A DNA stretch of 64,000 nt from Salegentibacter maritimus (GCF_016236915.1 NZ_JAEHOK010000001.1:186001-250000), one strand, 5' to 3'; shown: positions 1-9,271, numbered from the stretch's first letter. Translations and numbers: made by a program. Notes: a model not told the origin generated them from the sequence alone.

Positions 1-113
1 ACTCAAAAAAGTCTGCCCTGTTATTTCAATCTTAAATACTTTCAATAGACAATGTTTAAGAAGATCAATTGCTTAAAAAAAGAAACATTTCCTCATACAT
101 CATTTTTTCAAAT

Positions 114-593
114 CTACTTCTCCACCATTCTATCAAAATACTTAAATAATTCGCCCTTAGTAATATTGCTCCCCTGTTTTATAAGCGCAAATATATCTTT
201 GTTCCTATCATCACTTAAAGCTTTAGAAGAGGTGTATATATTCACAGATTCATCCAGCAAGTTAGTTTGCAACCAACTATAACCTTCTCTTGTAGTAAGA
301 TCTACCCCCTCGTGCTCAATCTTTATAGCAATAAGATGAATACTCACCTCTGTTATATGAAATAGATAGATTTGATTGGCTGAAAAATGCTCCAGGTACT
401 CTACTTTATTCAAAACACCTTCCCAAATAAGATCACTAAAAACATCAAGTTCCTGCTCTGCAACTTTTGGCTGGTCTTTTTTTATATTCTCCCATTCATC
501 CGCAGTAATAGATTGCGAAGCAAGGAAATTTATAAATTCCTGCTTCATTTCTTCAAACTGCTCTTTGGTTAATCTGGAATATTTCATCTTCAA
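114..593 (-). CDS. DUF6495 family protein
   Basis: A 159-residue soluble protein of unknown function, acidic and rich in Glu/Lys, opening with KYSRLTKEQFEEMKQEF. I recognise it from memory as the small conserved Flavobacteriia family often called DUF6495, commonly seen next to the ribosomal operon, as here downstream of rplI on the same strand. There is no signal peptide or membrane segment. The hairpin at 750-774 separates it from rplI, so it may have its own promoter, but no TAnnTTTG element is seen just upstream. The start could be Met1 or Met3 (MKMKYSRLT); both are possible. Function not inferred. Confidence 0.75.
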   Translation of the reverse strand: MKMKYSRLTKEQFEEMKQEFINFLASQSITADEWENIKKDQPKVAEQELDVFSDLIWEGVLNKVEYLEHFSANQIYLFHITEVSIHLIAIKIEHEGVDLTTREGYSWLQTNLLDESVNIYTSSKALSDDRNKDIFALIKQGSNITKGELFKYFDRMVEK

Positions 594-609
594 AAAAATT
601 ATTATAAAT

Positions 610-706
610 CTACAAAATCGTCATCTTAAATTTGTTTTAGCGGCTAACTGGGTTGCACCTCTATGCTTTTTAAGAGTCAAAACCAGGTTAGCTTGACGAA
701 AATAAT
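610..706. repeat. Degenerate copy of the dispersed GAAACAAGTTCAG/TGACG palindrome
   Basis: The gap holds CGTCATCTTAAATTTG near one end and AGGTTAGCTTGACG near the other. These resemble, with several mismatches, the two arms (CGTCA..CTTGTTTCAG and CTGAAACAAGTTCAG..TGACG) of better-preserved hairpins at 20089-20197 and 45831-45897. It was assigned by eye, and it is a weak copy. Confidence 0.4.
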
Positions 707-749
707 ACCCCGAAACCTCAATTACAATAGGGGGCTCATTAAAATAAGA

Positions 750-774
750 AAAGCCCACTACTTGAGCGGGCTTT
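750..774 (-). terminator. Hairpin terminator after rplI
   Basis: AAAGCCC (750-756) pairs with GGGCTTT (768-774) around an 11-nt loop, in the gap just after the rplI stop codon. Read on the minus strand it is followed by a T-rich stretch, so it should end the rpsF-rpsR-rplI transcript. Confidence 0.75.
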
Positions 775-794
775 CAACTTTATTATAAAATAAA

Positions 795-1244
795 TTAAGC
801 TTCAGATACTACATCAAAATTGTAAGTAGTAACTACCTCACGATGAAAACGTAAAGTTGCTTCATACTGTCCCAATCTCTTGATGTTTCCACCTGCGATG
901 CTAATAAATTTCTTGTCGATTTCAATTCCTTCCTTAGCAAAAGCCTCAGCAAGATCGCCATTAGTAATAGATCCAAATAATTTGTCTCCGGCACCAGCTT
1001 TAGCAGTTAACTTAATCTCTACATTATTAAGTTTTTCTGCCTGCTTTTTAGCTTCATCGATATGCTTTTGCTCTTTATAAGCTCTTTGCTTCAGGGTTTC
1101 TGCTAAAACTTTTTTAGCAGAAGGAGTAGCAAGATGTGCATACCCATGAGGAATAAGATAATTTCTGCCGTAACCATTTTTAACGTTTACAACATCATCT
1201 TTAAACCCTAAATTATCTACGTCTTTTCTAAGTATCAATTCCAT
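795..1244 (-). CDS. rplI: 50S ribosomal protein L9
   Basis: Large-subunit ribosomal protein L9, which binds 23S rRNA domain V and bridges ribosomes through its elongated shape. The N-terminal domain opens with MELILRKDVDNLGFKDD and has the diagnostic GYGRNYLIPHGYA stretch at about residues 24-36. A long charged connecting helix (about 40-75) and the C-terminal RNA-binding domain follow. Its 149 residues are normal for the family. It is the last gene of the rpsF-rpsR-rplI operon, 12 bp after rpsR. Confidence 0.97.
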   Translation of the reverse strand: MELILRKDVDNLGFKDDVVNVKNGYGRNYLIPHGYAHLATPSAKKVLAETLKQRAYKEQKHIDEAKKQAEKLNNVEIKLTAKAGAGDKLFGSITNGDLAEAFAKEGIEIDKKFISIAGGNIKRLGQYEATLRFHREVVTTYNFDVVSEA

Positions 1245-1256
1245 AATTGCTTCTTT

Positions 1257-1556
1257 TTATTTTAATAAATCACCAACATATGGCATTAACGCAAGATGAC
1301 GCGCTCTTTTAACAGCAACAGCCACTTTTCTTTGGTACTTTAAAGAGGTACCTGTTAAACGACGAGGTAAAAGTTTCCCTTGTTCGTTAACAAAGCCCAT
1401 TAACCAATCCGGATCTTTATAATCTATATACTTAATTCCAGATCTTTTAAAACGACAATACTTTTTCGTTTTGCTTGTCTCTATATTAAGAGGAGTAAGA
1501 TATCTAATCTCTCCATCTTTTTTTCCTTTTGCTTGTTGTTCAATAGATGTAGCCAT
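1257..1556 (-). CDS. rpsR: 30S ribosomal protein S18
   Basis: Small-subunit protein S18, which pairs with S6 on the platform of the 30S subunit. The core [17 protein letters not shown] followed by [24 protein letters not shown]-type sequence (here split over about residues 33-90) is characteristic. The N-terminal 20 residues ([16 protein letters not shown]) form the usual Bacteroidota extension. It lies 2 bp downstream of rpsF and 12 bp upstream of rplI, which is the classic operon order. Confidence 0.97.
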   Translation of the reverse strand: MATSIEQQAKGKKDGEIRYLTPLNIETSKTKKYCRFKRSGIKYIDYKDPDWLMGFVNEQGKLLPRRLTGTSLKYQRKVAVAVKRARHLALMPYVGDLLK

Positions 1557-1558
1557 AC

Positions 1559-1900
1559 TTACGCTTTTTCTTGTTGTCTTCTATTTCTTCTTTTTTCAGC
1601 CCAGGCGATAGCGTGCTTATCTAACTTTACAGTTAGGTAACGCATCATACGCTCATCTCTTCTAAAAGCAAGTTCCAATGGCTCTATAGCCTCTCCTGGA
1701 GCTTTAAATTCAAACAGATGGTAAAATCCGCTTTTTTTGTGCTGAATTGGATAGGCTAATTTTCTAAGCCCCCAATCTTCTTTAGATACCATCTCGGCCC
1801 CTTTAGAAACAAGAAATTCTTCGTATTTCTGAACTGTCTCCTTTATCTGCTCATCAGATAAAACGGGATTCAAGATGAAAACAGTTTCATAAGTGTTCAT
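1559..1900 (-). CDS. rpsF: 30S ribosomal protein S6
   Basis: Small-subunit protein S6, partner of S18. It begins [19 protein letters not shown], has the [10 protein letters not shown] motif in the middle and [11 protein letters not shown] towards the end, all typical. Length is 113 residues. It is the first gene of the rpsF-rpsR-rplI operon, preceded by a good Bacteroidota promoter at 1929-1959. Confidence 0.97.
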   Translation of the reverse strand: MNTYETVFILNPVLSDEQIKETVQKYEEFLVSKGAEMVSKEDWGLRKLAYPIQHKKSGFYHLFEFKAPGEAIEPLELAFRRDERMMRYLTVKLDKHAIAWAEKRRNRRQQEKA

Positions 1901-1928
1901 AAAAATTTACTTTAAATTAAATTGGCTG

Positions 1929-1959
1929 CAAAAGTAACTTATTTATTTCTTTTCTCAAA
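1929..1959 (-). promoter_or_regulatory. Promoter of the rpsF operon
   Basis: On the minus strand TACTTTTG (1936 down to 1929) matches the Bacteroidota -7 consensus TAnnTTTG exactly. TTTG (1959 down to 1956) lies upstream with a 19-bp spacing when TTG is taken as the -33 element. The -7 element is 28 bp from the rpsF start codon. The rest of the 356-bp gap 1901-2256 is AT-rich with no gene; it must also hold the promoter of the divergent regulator gene, which I could not place. Confidence 0.7.
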
Positions 1960-2256
1960 GCATACTTCTAAAGTAAATTTCCTTCTTAAAAATAATAAGG
2001 AATCAAATGATATTTTTAGAGCTCTAACCTAGATCCAGGCTTACTTAATTTAACCTTATTAAATGAATGCTATTTTCTGCTATTCTAATTTATATGAAAT
2101 TTATTGCTATTATTGCTTTTTATATGGATAAAATATGAGTTAAAAATTAGAGATATAGGTTAGAAAAATTCTTAAATTAATCTTAACTTATACTAAGTTT
2201 ATCTTGTAATTACGATATTTTATGTTTAATATTGTTTCTACTTAACCTGAATTACC

Positions 2257-2970
2257 GTGGAAGAAATTTTACTCAAATGCCTTGTTGTTGACGATTCCAG
2301 CTTACAGCGCCTAGCTATTGTAAAGTTGATTAAAGATCATGCTAACTTAGAACTTGTAGCGGAGTATAACAATGCTATTGAAACTAAAAACGGCCTTCTT
2401 GATAACGAAATTGATCTAATATTTCTCGATATCGAAATGCCGGTGTTAACAGGTTTTGAACTTTTAGATGACCTTCCCAATAAACCGCAAATTATTTTTG
2501 TAACTGGAAAAACACAATATGCTTTTAAAGCATTTGATTATGATGCAGTAGATTACATTCACAAACCGGTAACGAAAGAACGTTTTAACAATGCGGTTAA
2601 TAAAGCCATAAACCTTTATAAGCTAAAGCATCAAATTGCTTCTGCCCCTGAAGATGATGATTATATTTTTGTAAAAAGCAACCTCAAAAATCGTAAGGTC
2701 TTTTTAAATAAATTAAAGTATATCCAGGCTCTTGGAGATTATGTGAAATTTGTAACTGAAAAAGAAAATTTTGTAGTGCTCGCTACTATGAAATCATTTG
2801 AGGAACAACTACCTACTAACAAGTTTCTTAGAACACACAAATCTTACATAGTTAATTTAGATAAAATTGAACGCTATAACTCTAAAAATATAGAGATAGA
2901 CAAACAAAAATTACCGCTTAGTCGTCATAAAAAAACAAATCTGGTAGAAGCCTTAAGTGCTATTCAGTAA
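2257..2970 (+). CDS. LytTR-family response regulator
   Basis: Two-component response regulator, 237 residues. The receiver domain (about 7-120) shows the acidic pair in CLVVDDSS, the phospho-acceptor Asp in DLIFLDIEMP, Thr in FVTGKTQYA and the conserved Lys in DYIHKPVTKERF. The C-terminal LytTR DNA-binding domain (about 135-235) contains KYIQALGDYVKF and FLRTHKSYIVNLDKIERY, both family hallmarks. The start is GTG at 2257; no in-frame ATG lies nearby upstream. No histidine kinase gene is adjacent, so the cognate kinase (probably a LytS/YpdA-like membrane kinase) is elsewhere. Target genes cannot be told from the sequence. Confidence 0.9.
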   Translation: MEEILLKCLVVDDSSLQRLAIVKLIKDHANLELVAEYNNAIETKNGLLDNEIDLIFLDIEMPVLTGFELLDDLPNKPQIIFVTGKTQYAFKAFDYDAVDYIHKPVTKERFNNAVNKAINLYKLKHQIASAPEDDDYIFVKSNLKNRKVFLNKLKYIQALGDYVKFVTEKENFVVLATMKSFEEQLPTNKFLRTHKSYIVNLDKIERYNSKNIEIDKQKLPLSRHKKTNLVEALSAIQ

Positions 2971-3102
2971 ATTTACCGCTGGCAAGCCCAAAAGACATTA
3001 AATAGATTTTTTAATTCTGATTCAAATCCTAGAATCCCTAAGGTACCGGTATAAACCTCTATAAACGAATAAATTAACGCAGTACAATTTCAGAAAATAT
3101 TT

Positions 3103-3118
3103 AAAAAAAAAAAAAAAA
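3103..3118. repeat. Poly-A tract of 16
   Basis: An uninterrupted run of 16 A residues in the gap between the LytTR regulator and the priA 3' end. Such runs are prone to slippage and to sequencing error, so its exact length is uncertain. The 243-bp gap has no gene. Confidence 0.8.
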
Positions 3119-3213
3119 CTAAGCAAGTCCTTATTGCTTTAACTTTTTAATAAACCAGATTTTCTAAAAATGGTTCTTAGTTTCCTAATTATAGAAAGTC
3201 TATCCAACTTAAC

Positions 3214-5667
3214 CTATATAGGATCTACGTTAATCACAACTTTTACACTTCTAAAAGCACCAATAGCCCTAAAGCTTTCCATAATTCGTTGCAGGACTTT
3301 TTTTGTTTTCCCTAAGGATTGCTGCTGTGGGATTTTAAGTAAAATATTCTTATAGTATTCATTTCTAATACGTGCAACAGGAGGAAATTCAGGTCCCAAT
3401 ACATTTTCTTTAAAAACATTTTTCATTCCTGTGGCCAGCCATTCAGCAGCATCGTTTGTTTTAGAATAGTCCCTGCACTTAAGTGTAATTCTAATTAAGC
3501 GATGAAACGGTGGATACTTATAATTATAGCGTTCCTCCAGCTGATCTTTATACATCCCGGAATAGTCTCCCGTCGAAACTTGTTGAATAATTTGGTGATG
3601 AGGGTTATAACTCTGAATTAAAACCTTTCCACGCTTCTTTGTTCTTCCTGCTCTTCCGGCAACTTGCAACATTAATTGAAAACTACGCTCATGAGCCCTA
3701 AAATCGGGGAAATTCAACAAATTGTCGGCATTCATAACCCCTACGAGATTTACCTTTCTAAAATCAAGTCCTTTAGAAAGCATTTGAGTACCAATTAAAA
3801 TATCTATTTCCTGCTGCTCAAAAGCATTAATCAATTTTTCATAAGCATACTTCCCCCGGGTAGTATCCTGATCCATTCTTGCCGTTTTATAATCGGGAAA
3901 AATGGCTTTTAGTTCGGTTTCAATTTGCTCGGTCCCAAAGCCTTTAGTTGTAATTTCGGGGCTATCGCATGCCATACATTTTTTTTGCATAGCAATATGG
4001 TAACCACAGTAATGACATCGCAATTGATTATTATGGCTATGATAGGTTAAACTTACATCACAGTTGGGACATTGCGGAGAATGCCCGCAGGTATTGCATT
4101 CAAGAACCGGGGAAAACCCTCTTCGGTTTTGAAACAAAATAACCTGTTCTCCCCCATCCAGGGTATCTTTAATTTCAGTAAGCATTCTATCGGAAAAATG
4201 CCCTTTCATCTCCTTCTTCTTATATTTAGTTTTTATATCTACAATTTCAATTTCAGGATCTAAAACATTCGCATACCTTCGGTTTAATTCTACAAAAGCA
4301 TATTTATGATGTTGCGCGTTGAAATAAGATTCTAAGGAGGGGGTGGCAGACCCCAGTATAATTTTTGCTTTAAATAATTTCGCCAAAACCACCGCAGCAT
4401 CCCGGGCGTGATAACGCGGTGCCGGATCAAATTGTTTAAAAGAGGTTTCGTGCTCTTCATCTACCACAACCAAACCTAAATTAGCAAAGGGTAAAAATAT
4501 TGATGATCTCGCTCCTATTACTATACGGGCTTTTTCCGAATCCTGCAAAATATGCTGATATACCTCTACCCTTTCATTAACTGAATACTTGCTATGATAA
4601 ACCAAAACTTTATCCCCAAAATAAGCCCTTAATCTATCTATAAGTTGCGTTGTTAATGCAATTTCAGGTAAAACATAAAGCGCTTGCTGCCCCTTGTCAA
4701 TTACCTTTTCAATGAGCTTAATATAAATTTCAGTTTTTCCAGAAGAGGTTACCCCATGAAACAAACATACATCCTGCTCTACTAAACCAGCTTCAATTTC
4801 CGAAAATGCTTTCTGTTGCATTTCACTCAGCTTGATATTAGTTAAAGAGCTTTCTTCTTCAAAAGATACCCTATCGGTTTTTTTATAAAATTCCTCAAGG
4901 ATTTCTTTTTTAATCAAACTTTTAATAATTGCTGCAGAAACACCAGATTTATCACTAAGCTCTTTCGCTTTTAAAGGCTTCTTATGTTGTGCTTTAAGGC
5001 TAAAGTAACTTAATAAAGCTTCTTTTTGTTTTGGTGCATTCTCAAGTTCATCAAGAAGCCTATGCATATTAGCTTCATTGTCATACACCGAATTTAATCT
5101 AACATAGCGTATTTTCTTTGGTTTATATTGTTCATAAATCTCCTGGTTAAGCAACACCAAGCCTTTCTGTACAAGCTCATTAAGAATAGGTAATACATTT
5201 TTCTTATCCAGAATCTTTGCTACTTCCTGAATTTTTATCGAGGATTGACGTTGCAGAGCTTCAATTACCAGGTATTCTTCGTCTTTTAATTCCGTTTCTT
5301 CAATATTTGCTTCTTTGGTGAGTTGCACAATACTTTCACTTTCCAATAAAAAAGCCCCAGGTAATGCTGCTTTTAACACCTCACCCTCGGCACACATATA
5401 ATAAGACGCAATCCAGTTCCAAAATTTTAATTGATGATTGGTGATTAAAGGTGCCTTATCTAAGATTTGATTTATAGGTTTAGCCTCATAAACCTGTGGT
5501 GGATTTTGATGAATTGCAGCCGTAATCGCTGTATAAATTTTAGATTTACCAAATGGCACGGCTACGCGCATTCCTTCTTGTAGAAAATTAGCTTCAGCTT
5601 CAGAAATTGCGTAGGTAAAACGCTTTTGTAAAGGCAATGGTAAAATAACATCTATAAAATACGGCAT
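3214..5667 (-). CDS. priA: Primosomal protein N' (replication restart helicase PriA)
   Basis: A 3'-5' superfamily 2 helicase that recognises stalled forks and reloads the replicative helicase. The N-terminal 3'-end-binding domain (MPYFIDVILPLPLQKRFTY onwards) is present. Walker A appears as GVTSSGKTEIY at about residue 305 and the Walker B/DEAH box as VVDEEHETS. Eight zinc-binding cysteines cluster in CNTCGHSPQCPNCD and CHYCGYH..CMACD, followed by GTEQIETEL and the motif VI region QVAGRAGR. At 817 residues it is full length. It is monocistronic, with no neighbour close on the same strand. Confidence 0.96.
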   Translation of the reverse strand: MPYFIDVILPLPLQKRFTYAISEAEANFLQEGMRVAVPFGKSKIYTAITAAIHQNPPQVYEAKPINQILDKAPLITNHQLKFWNWIASYYMCAEGEVLKAALPGAFLLESESIVQLTKEANIEETELKDEEYLVIEALQRQSSIKIQEVAKILDKKNVLPILNELVQKGLVLLNQEIYEQYKPKKIRYVRLNSVYDNEANMHRLLDELENAPKQKEALLSYFSLKAQHKKPLKAKELSDKSGVSAAIIKSLIKKEILEEFYKKTDRVSFEEESSLTNIKLSEMQQKAFSEIEAGLVEQDVCLFHGVTSSGKTEIYIKLIEKVIDKGQQALYVLPEIALTTQLIDRLRAYFGDKVLVYHSKYSVNERVEVYQHILQDSEKARIVIGARSSIFLPFANLGLVVVDEEHETSFKQFDPAPRYHARDAAVVLAKLFKAKIILGSATPSLESYFNAQHHKYAFVELNRRYANVLDPEIEIVDIKTKYKKKEMKGHFSDRMLTEIKDTLDGGEQVILFQNRRGFSPVLECNTCGHSPQCPNCDVSLTYHSHNNQLRCHYCGYHIAMQKKCMACDSPEITTKGFGTEQIETELKAIFPDYKTARMDQDTTRGKYAYEKLINAFEQQEIDILIGTQMLSKGLDFRKVNLVGVMNADNLLNFPDFRAHERSFQLMLQVAGRAGRTKKRGKVLIQSYNPHHQIIQQVSTGDYSGMYKDQLEERYNYKYPPFHRLIRITLKCRDYSKTNDAAEWLATGMKNVFKENVLGPEFPPVARIRNEYYKNILLKIPQQQSLGKTKKVLQRIMESFRAIGAFRSVKVVINVDPI

Positions 5668-5862
5668 ACATAATAAATAAATAACCTGAAGGAAAACCTA
5701 CGAGGTATTAAGTGTTTTAATTAACAAGGGTGCAAGCCCCGACATATTTGAATCATGATAGTAGCATAAACTACCTTACAAAAACTACAAGACATAAGCC
5801 AACTAACCACCGTATCAACCTAAGGGCCATAAATCTTATCGATGATTAGTTTATTCAAAAAT

Positions 5863-5893
5863 AAAAACCATCCTCAAAAAAAGAATGGTTTTT
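5863..5893 (-). terminator. Hairpin terminator after the DUF2147 gene
   Basis: AAAAACCAT (5863-5871) pairs with ATGGTTTTT (5885-5893) around a 13-nt loop, 23 bp past the stop codon of the minus-strand gene. The gap 5668-5916 otherwise has no gene. Around 5700-5750 there is GAGGTATTAA and GCAAGCCCCG, resembling pieces of the dispersed repeat pair at 13830 and 18520. Confidence 0.65.
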
Positions 5894-5916
5894 AAACTAT
5901 TTAATTTCTTAAAAAC

Positions 5917-6354
5917 TTACTCTGCCCGTTCCCAAACTTTAGTCTTATAAAAAAAAGCAATATATCCTCTCACGTTAAGTTTGTTAGGCTCTGCTTCATC
6001 AACCCATAGCTTTCCTTTATATTCCTTTCCAGATTTTGGATCTATTAAAGTGCCATCTACATACTCATCTCCTTCCTTTTTAAAGTCACGAATAACATTT
6101 AAGCCTTCGATAGGCTTATTTTTTAGTTCCCCTGGGCATTCAGTGCATTTACGATCGCGGTCTTCTTCTTTTGTTATTCTTATAACTTTACCATGAACAG
6201 CGTTATCTTTTTTATAAATTTCTACTATAGAATTTACACGACCTTCATCATTCACTACTTTCCATTTCCCAAACACTTCCTGTGCTTTAGAGTTTGAAGA
6301 TATTAGCATAACTCCAATAAAAAATAGATTAAGCAGGTTAAATTTTATTCTCAT
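5917..6354 (-). CDS. DUF2147 family exported protein
   Basis: A 145-residue protein with a signal peptide (MRIKFNLLNLFFIGVMLISSNSKA, cleavage likely before QEVFG). The mature part has the DUF2147 pattern: FGKWKVVNDEG near the start, VEIYKKDN..HGKVIR, a CTECPG cysteine pair, an I-DPKSGKEYKGKLW stretch, and NVRGYIAFFYKTKVWER at the end. This is a small beta-sandwich or lipocalin-like exported protein of unknown role. It lies 11 bp downstream of the chalcone-isomerase-like gene and is probably co-transcribed with it. Confidence 0.85.
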   Translation of the reverse strand: MRIKFNLLNLFFIGVMLISSNSKAQEVFGKWKVVNDEGRVNSIVEIYKKDNAVHGKVIRITKEEDRDRKCTECPGELKNKPIEGLNVIRDFKKEGDEYVDGTLIDPKSGKEYKGKLWVDEAEPNKLNVRGYIAFFYKTKVWERAE

Positions 6355-6365
6355 TTTATCAGTTT

Positions 6366-6929
6366 TTATCCATTACCCAGCATTCCCTTTTTTAGGTCTT
6401 TATCGGCTGGTTTATTTGAAAGCCATATACCGAATAAAGCTTTTTTAAACGCTAATCCCTGAATGGTACCACTTTCATTTCCATTTTTATAGATTACCAT
6501 ACCTCTTTCAGGCAGGTAAACCAAATCAAAAATATCGCCTTTATTGATTTCTTCCTCAAAAAAGCTTATAAATTTCTTGATTTCATCGGAAAGCGGAGCC
6601 GTATTTCCTCCGGTAGCATTTTCAAAACCTTCGTTTACAGCGTCAATCATTCTTTCACTGGTAATCATTTTAGAGACTATATGCAATTTAAGCGCCATGG
6701 CCTCATTTTTATTCATTATTTCGGATGCATTTCCCGATTTGGTTTTAAGGTAAAGTCCACCGGCATACATATCCATCCAAAATTTCTCTCTTACTCCGGC
6801 CCCATTAAGAACTAGTTTTTCTGAGCCAAAATTTAAAGTATTGGGCAATGTTGCACCCCCTATTTCAGTTTGTGCTGAAATAGAATGTAAGCTGAAAACA
6901 GCAATAAATAAGAAGATTATTTTTTTCAT
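6366..6929 (-). CDS. Chalcone isomerase-like exported protein
   Basis: A 187-residue protein with a signal peptide ending at ISAQ. The body (IGGATLPNTL, LNGAGVREKFWMDMYAGGLYL, and the C-terminal FKKALFGIWLSNKPADKDLKKGML) matches the chalcone-isomerase-like fold family found in bacteria. The bacterial members are not flavonoid enzymes and may bind lipids or fatty acids; this is a family inference. It sits between the YihY membrane protein gene (25 bp upstream) and the DUF2147 gene, on the same strand. Confidence 0.8.
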   Translation of the reverse strand: MKKIIFLFIAVFSLHSISAQTEIGGATLPNTLNFGSEKLVLNGAGVREKFWMDMYAGGLYLKTKSGNASEIMNKNEAMALKLHIVSKMITSERMIDAVNEGFENATGGNTAPLSDEIKKFISFFEEEINKGDIFDLVYLPERGMVIYKNGNESGTIQGLAFKKALFGIWLSNKPADKDLKKGMLGNG

Positions 6930-6954
6930 GTTCTTTAAGTTTTAAGTGGTTAAG

Positions 6955-7875
6955 TTATTTAATTTTTTTCTTCATTTTTATCAATGATGCATTTAATTCG
7001 AAACCTAACAGCAATATATTTGAATTTAACCAGATATATACCATTAAAATTAATAATGCACCAATTGAGCCATATAGCTCGTTATAGGTAGAAAAATTTT
7101 CAATATATAATCCAAAAAGATATGTAAAAATTAAAATCAAAAAAGTAGTAAAAAAAGCACCTATAGAAAAGAACCGGGCCTGCCGGGCCTCTTTGGTGCC
7201 AAAATAATAGAGGGTAGCCACTGCTGTGTAAATAAGCAACACAAAAACCAGGTATTTCACAAAAGCGGCACTAAAATCGCTAAAACCTACTCCTAAATTA
7301 TTAAAATCGTTTATTGCATAAGTTAAATAAACAGCCAGGATAACGGTAAGCAATAATAGTAAAGCCATTATAAGCGAAACCCCAACTGCTACAAGGTATT
7401 GTCTTACAATAGAGCGGTTGGTATTGGTATGATAAGAAAACTCAAAACCGGTAAAAATGGCATTTACCCCATTAGTCATTAAAAAAATAGAAATGATAAA
7501 TGCTAACGAAAGTAAGCCACCTCGCGGGGTATTGGCAATATCCAGAAATATATCATTAAAAAAATCTGATGTATTGGGTGGCAGCAATGAGTCCATAAAA
7601 ATTAGGAATTGCAGCTGAAAATCGTCTATAAAATTAATGTAGGGAATTAGGTTAAGCATAAATAGCAAAAACGGAAATAGCGCCATAAAAAAACTAAAAG
7701 CAATGGCACTTGCCCTGGTAGAAAAAGTTCCTTTTATAATTCCGCCAGAATAAATTTCCCAAAGATCATAAAAAGACAAGCCATCAAATCCGGGCAGAAT
7801 CATACCCTTGGTGGTATTTTCCCACCAATTTGAAAATTGTTCTATTTTTGATAGAAGGGCTTTTTTGGGCGCCAT
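6955..7875 (-). CDS. YihY/BrkB family inner-membrane protein
   Basis: A 306-residue polytopic membrane protein with about six hydrophobic segments. STRASAIAFSFFMALFPFLLF near residues 50-72 is the conserved YihY core, and GSIGALLILMVYIWLNSNILLLG near the C-terminus is also typical. The family was once mis-annotated as ribonuclease BN; its function is unknown, with transport suspected. The gene begins 3 bp after the nadC stop codon, so nadC and this gene are likely an operon. Confidence 0.9.
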   Translation of the reverse strand: MAPKKALLSKIEQFSNWWENTTKGMILPGFDGLSFYDLWEIYSGGIIKGTFSTRASAIAFSFFMALFPFLLFMLNLIPYINFIDDFQLQFLIFMDSLLPPNTSDFFNDIFLDIANTPRGGLLSLAFIISIFLMTNGVNAIFTGFEFSYHTNTNRSIVRQYLVAVGVSLIMALLLLLTVILAVYLTYAINDFNNLGVGFSDFSAAFVKYLVFVLLIYTAVATLYYFGTKEARQARFFSIGAFFTTFLILIFTYLFGLYIENFSTYNELYGSIGALLILMVYIWLNSNILLLGFELNASLIKMKKKIK

Positions 7876-7878
7876 ACA

Positions 7879-8742
7879 TTATATTGCTTTTAAACTGAGG
7901 TCTAAATTATATACCGAGTGGGTTAAAGCGCCACTGGAGATATAATCTACCCCACATTCGGCATATTTTCTAGCCGTATCAAGCGTAATACCTCCACTAG
8001 ATTCGGTTAAGCATTTTCCATTAATAAGTTTTACCGCCTGCCGGGTATCTTCGTAACTAAAATTGTCAATCAAAATACGGTATACACCTTCACTTCTTAG
8101 AATTTCTTCAATCTCCTTTAAATTTCTTGCTTCTACAATAATTTTAAGGTCCAGTTTATTTTCCTTAAGATAATCATTTGTCTTCTTGATAGCTTTTGTA
8201 ATTCCGCCCGCAAAATCTATATGATTATCTTTTAGCATTACCATATCATACAACGCAAATCTATGGTTTTCTCCGCCTCCAATTTTTACGGCCCATTTTT
8301 CTAAAGCTCTAATCCCGGGCGTGGTTTTCCTGGTATCTAAAATCTTAGTTTTTGTACCCTCTAATTTACGAACAAAAGTGTTGGTTTTGGTCGCTATGGC
8401 ACTCATTCTTTGCATAGCATTCAAAACCAGCCTTTCCGCTTTTAATATAGATTGCGAGTTTCCCTCAACATAAAAAGCAATATTCCCAGGCTCTATAACA
8501 TCGCCGTCTTCCATTAAAGCTTCAACTTCTAATTGAGGGTCTACTTCTTTAAAAACCTGTAAAGCAAAATCAATACCGGCTATAATCCCTTTATCTTTAA
8601 CTAATAATTTAGCCTTTCCCCTGGCGTCAGGCGGGATACAGGCCAAAGAACTATAATCGCCATCGCCAACATCCTCTCTAATGGCATTTTTTATAATTAA
8701 ATTTATTTCTTTTTCAAATTGTTCTTTTGAGATCATTTGCAA
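7879..8742 (-). CDS. nadC: Nicotinate-nucleotide pyrophosphorylase (carboxylating)
   Basis: Quinolinate phosphoribosyltransferase, which converts quinolinate and PRPP to nicotinate mononucleotide in de novo NAD synthesis. Motifs include NAMQRMSAIATKT, LDTRKTTPGIRALEKWAVKIGGGENHR (split at about residues 136-162), MLKDNHI, IIVEARNL, RILIDNF and the phosphate-binding ESSGGI near the end. At 287 residues it is full length. The start could be Met1 (MQMISKEQF) or Met3. No nadA or nadB is in the window. Confidence 0.96.
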   Translation of the reverse strand: MQMISKEQFEKEINLIIKNAIREDVGDGDYSSLACIPPDARGKAKLLVKDKGIIAGIDFALQVFKEVDPQLEVEALMEDGDVIEPGNIAFYVEGNSQSILKAERLVLNAMQRMSAIATKTNTFVRKLEGTKTKILDTRKTTPGIRALEKWAVKIGGGENHRFALYDMVMLKDNHIDFAGGITKAIKKTNDYLKENKLDLKIIVEARNLKEIEEILRSEGVYRILIDNFSYEDTRQAVKLINGKCLTESSGGITLDTARKYAECGVDYISSGALTHSVYNLDLSLKAI

Positions 8743-8756
8743 TACTTATTTTTGTA
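8729..8756 (+). promoter_or_regulatory. Promoter of rlmH
   Basis: TTG (8729-8731) and TATTTTTG (8749-8756), 17 bp apart, fit the Bacteroidota TTG/TAnnTTTG pattern. They lie 31 bp upstream of rlmH and overlap the start of the divergent nadC gene. Confidence 0.5.
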
Positions 8757-8787
8757 AATGTAGCAAAGTCTGCGTAAAATCTAGTGA

Positions 8788-9261
8788 ATGACCATAAAAT
8801 TACTCTGTATAGGAAAGACCGATAAGCGAGAATTAAATCAACTTATCGAGATTTACAAAAAACGACTTCAGTTTTATAATAAATTTGAGATTGAAATTAT
8901 TCCAGATCTTAAAAAGACAAAAAATCTAGATGAAAATCAGCAAAAAGAAAAAGAAGGTGAATTAATACTGGCTAAAACTCAGAATTCAGATTTCCTGGTG
9001 CTTCTAGATGAAAACGGAAAAGAGTTTTCTTCTGAAAAGTTTTCAGAATATATTCAGAAACGATTAAACAGCGGATTAAAACAGCTTATTTTTGTAATTG
9101 GCGGCCCTTATGGGTTTTCTGATGCTGTTTACCAAAGGGCCAATAGTAAAGTTGCGCTTTCACAAATGACTTTTTCTCATCAAATGGTAAGACTCTTTTT
9201 TACCGAACAACTCTATAGGGCTTTCACCATTTTAAAAAACGAACCCTATCACCATAAATAA
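8788..9261 (+). CDS. rlmH: 23S rRNA (pseudouridine-1915-N3)-methyltransferase
   Basis: SPOUT-family methyltransferase that methylates pseudouridine 1915 in helix 69 of 23S rRNA using SAM. The SAM-binding trefoil knot is seen as [13 protein letters not shown] (about 103-115), and the C-terminal [19 protein letters not shown] plus NEPYHHK ending is the family signature. Length is 157 residues, as expected. rdgB follows after 10 bp, so the two probably share a transcript. Confidence 0.96.
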   Translation: MTIKLLCIGKTDKRELNQLIEIYKKRLQFYNKFEIEIIPDLKKTKNLDENQQKEKEGELILAKTQNSDFLVLLDENGKEFSSEKFSEYIQKRLNSGLKQLIFVIGGPYGFSDAVYQRANSKVALSQMTFSHQMVRLFFTEQLYRAFTILKNEPYHHK

Positions 9262-9271
9262 AACCTGGCTT

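Noticed and set aside
1-113. A gene at the left edge
   Set aside because: The 113 bp before the DUF6495 stop codon show no coding sequence I can support.
52-282. Plus-strand reading frame overlapping the DUF6495 gene
   Set aside because: It lies opposite a conserved gene, has no recognisable domain or start signal, and looks like a shadow.
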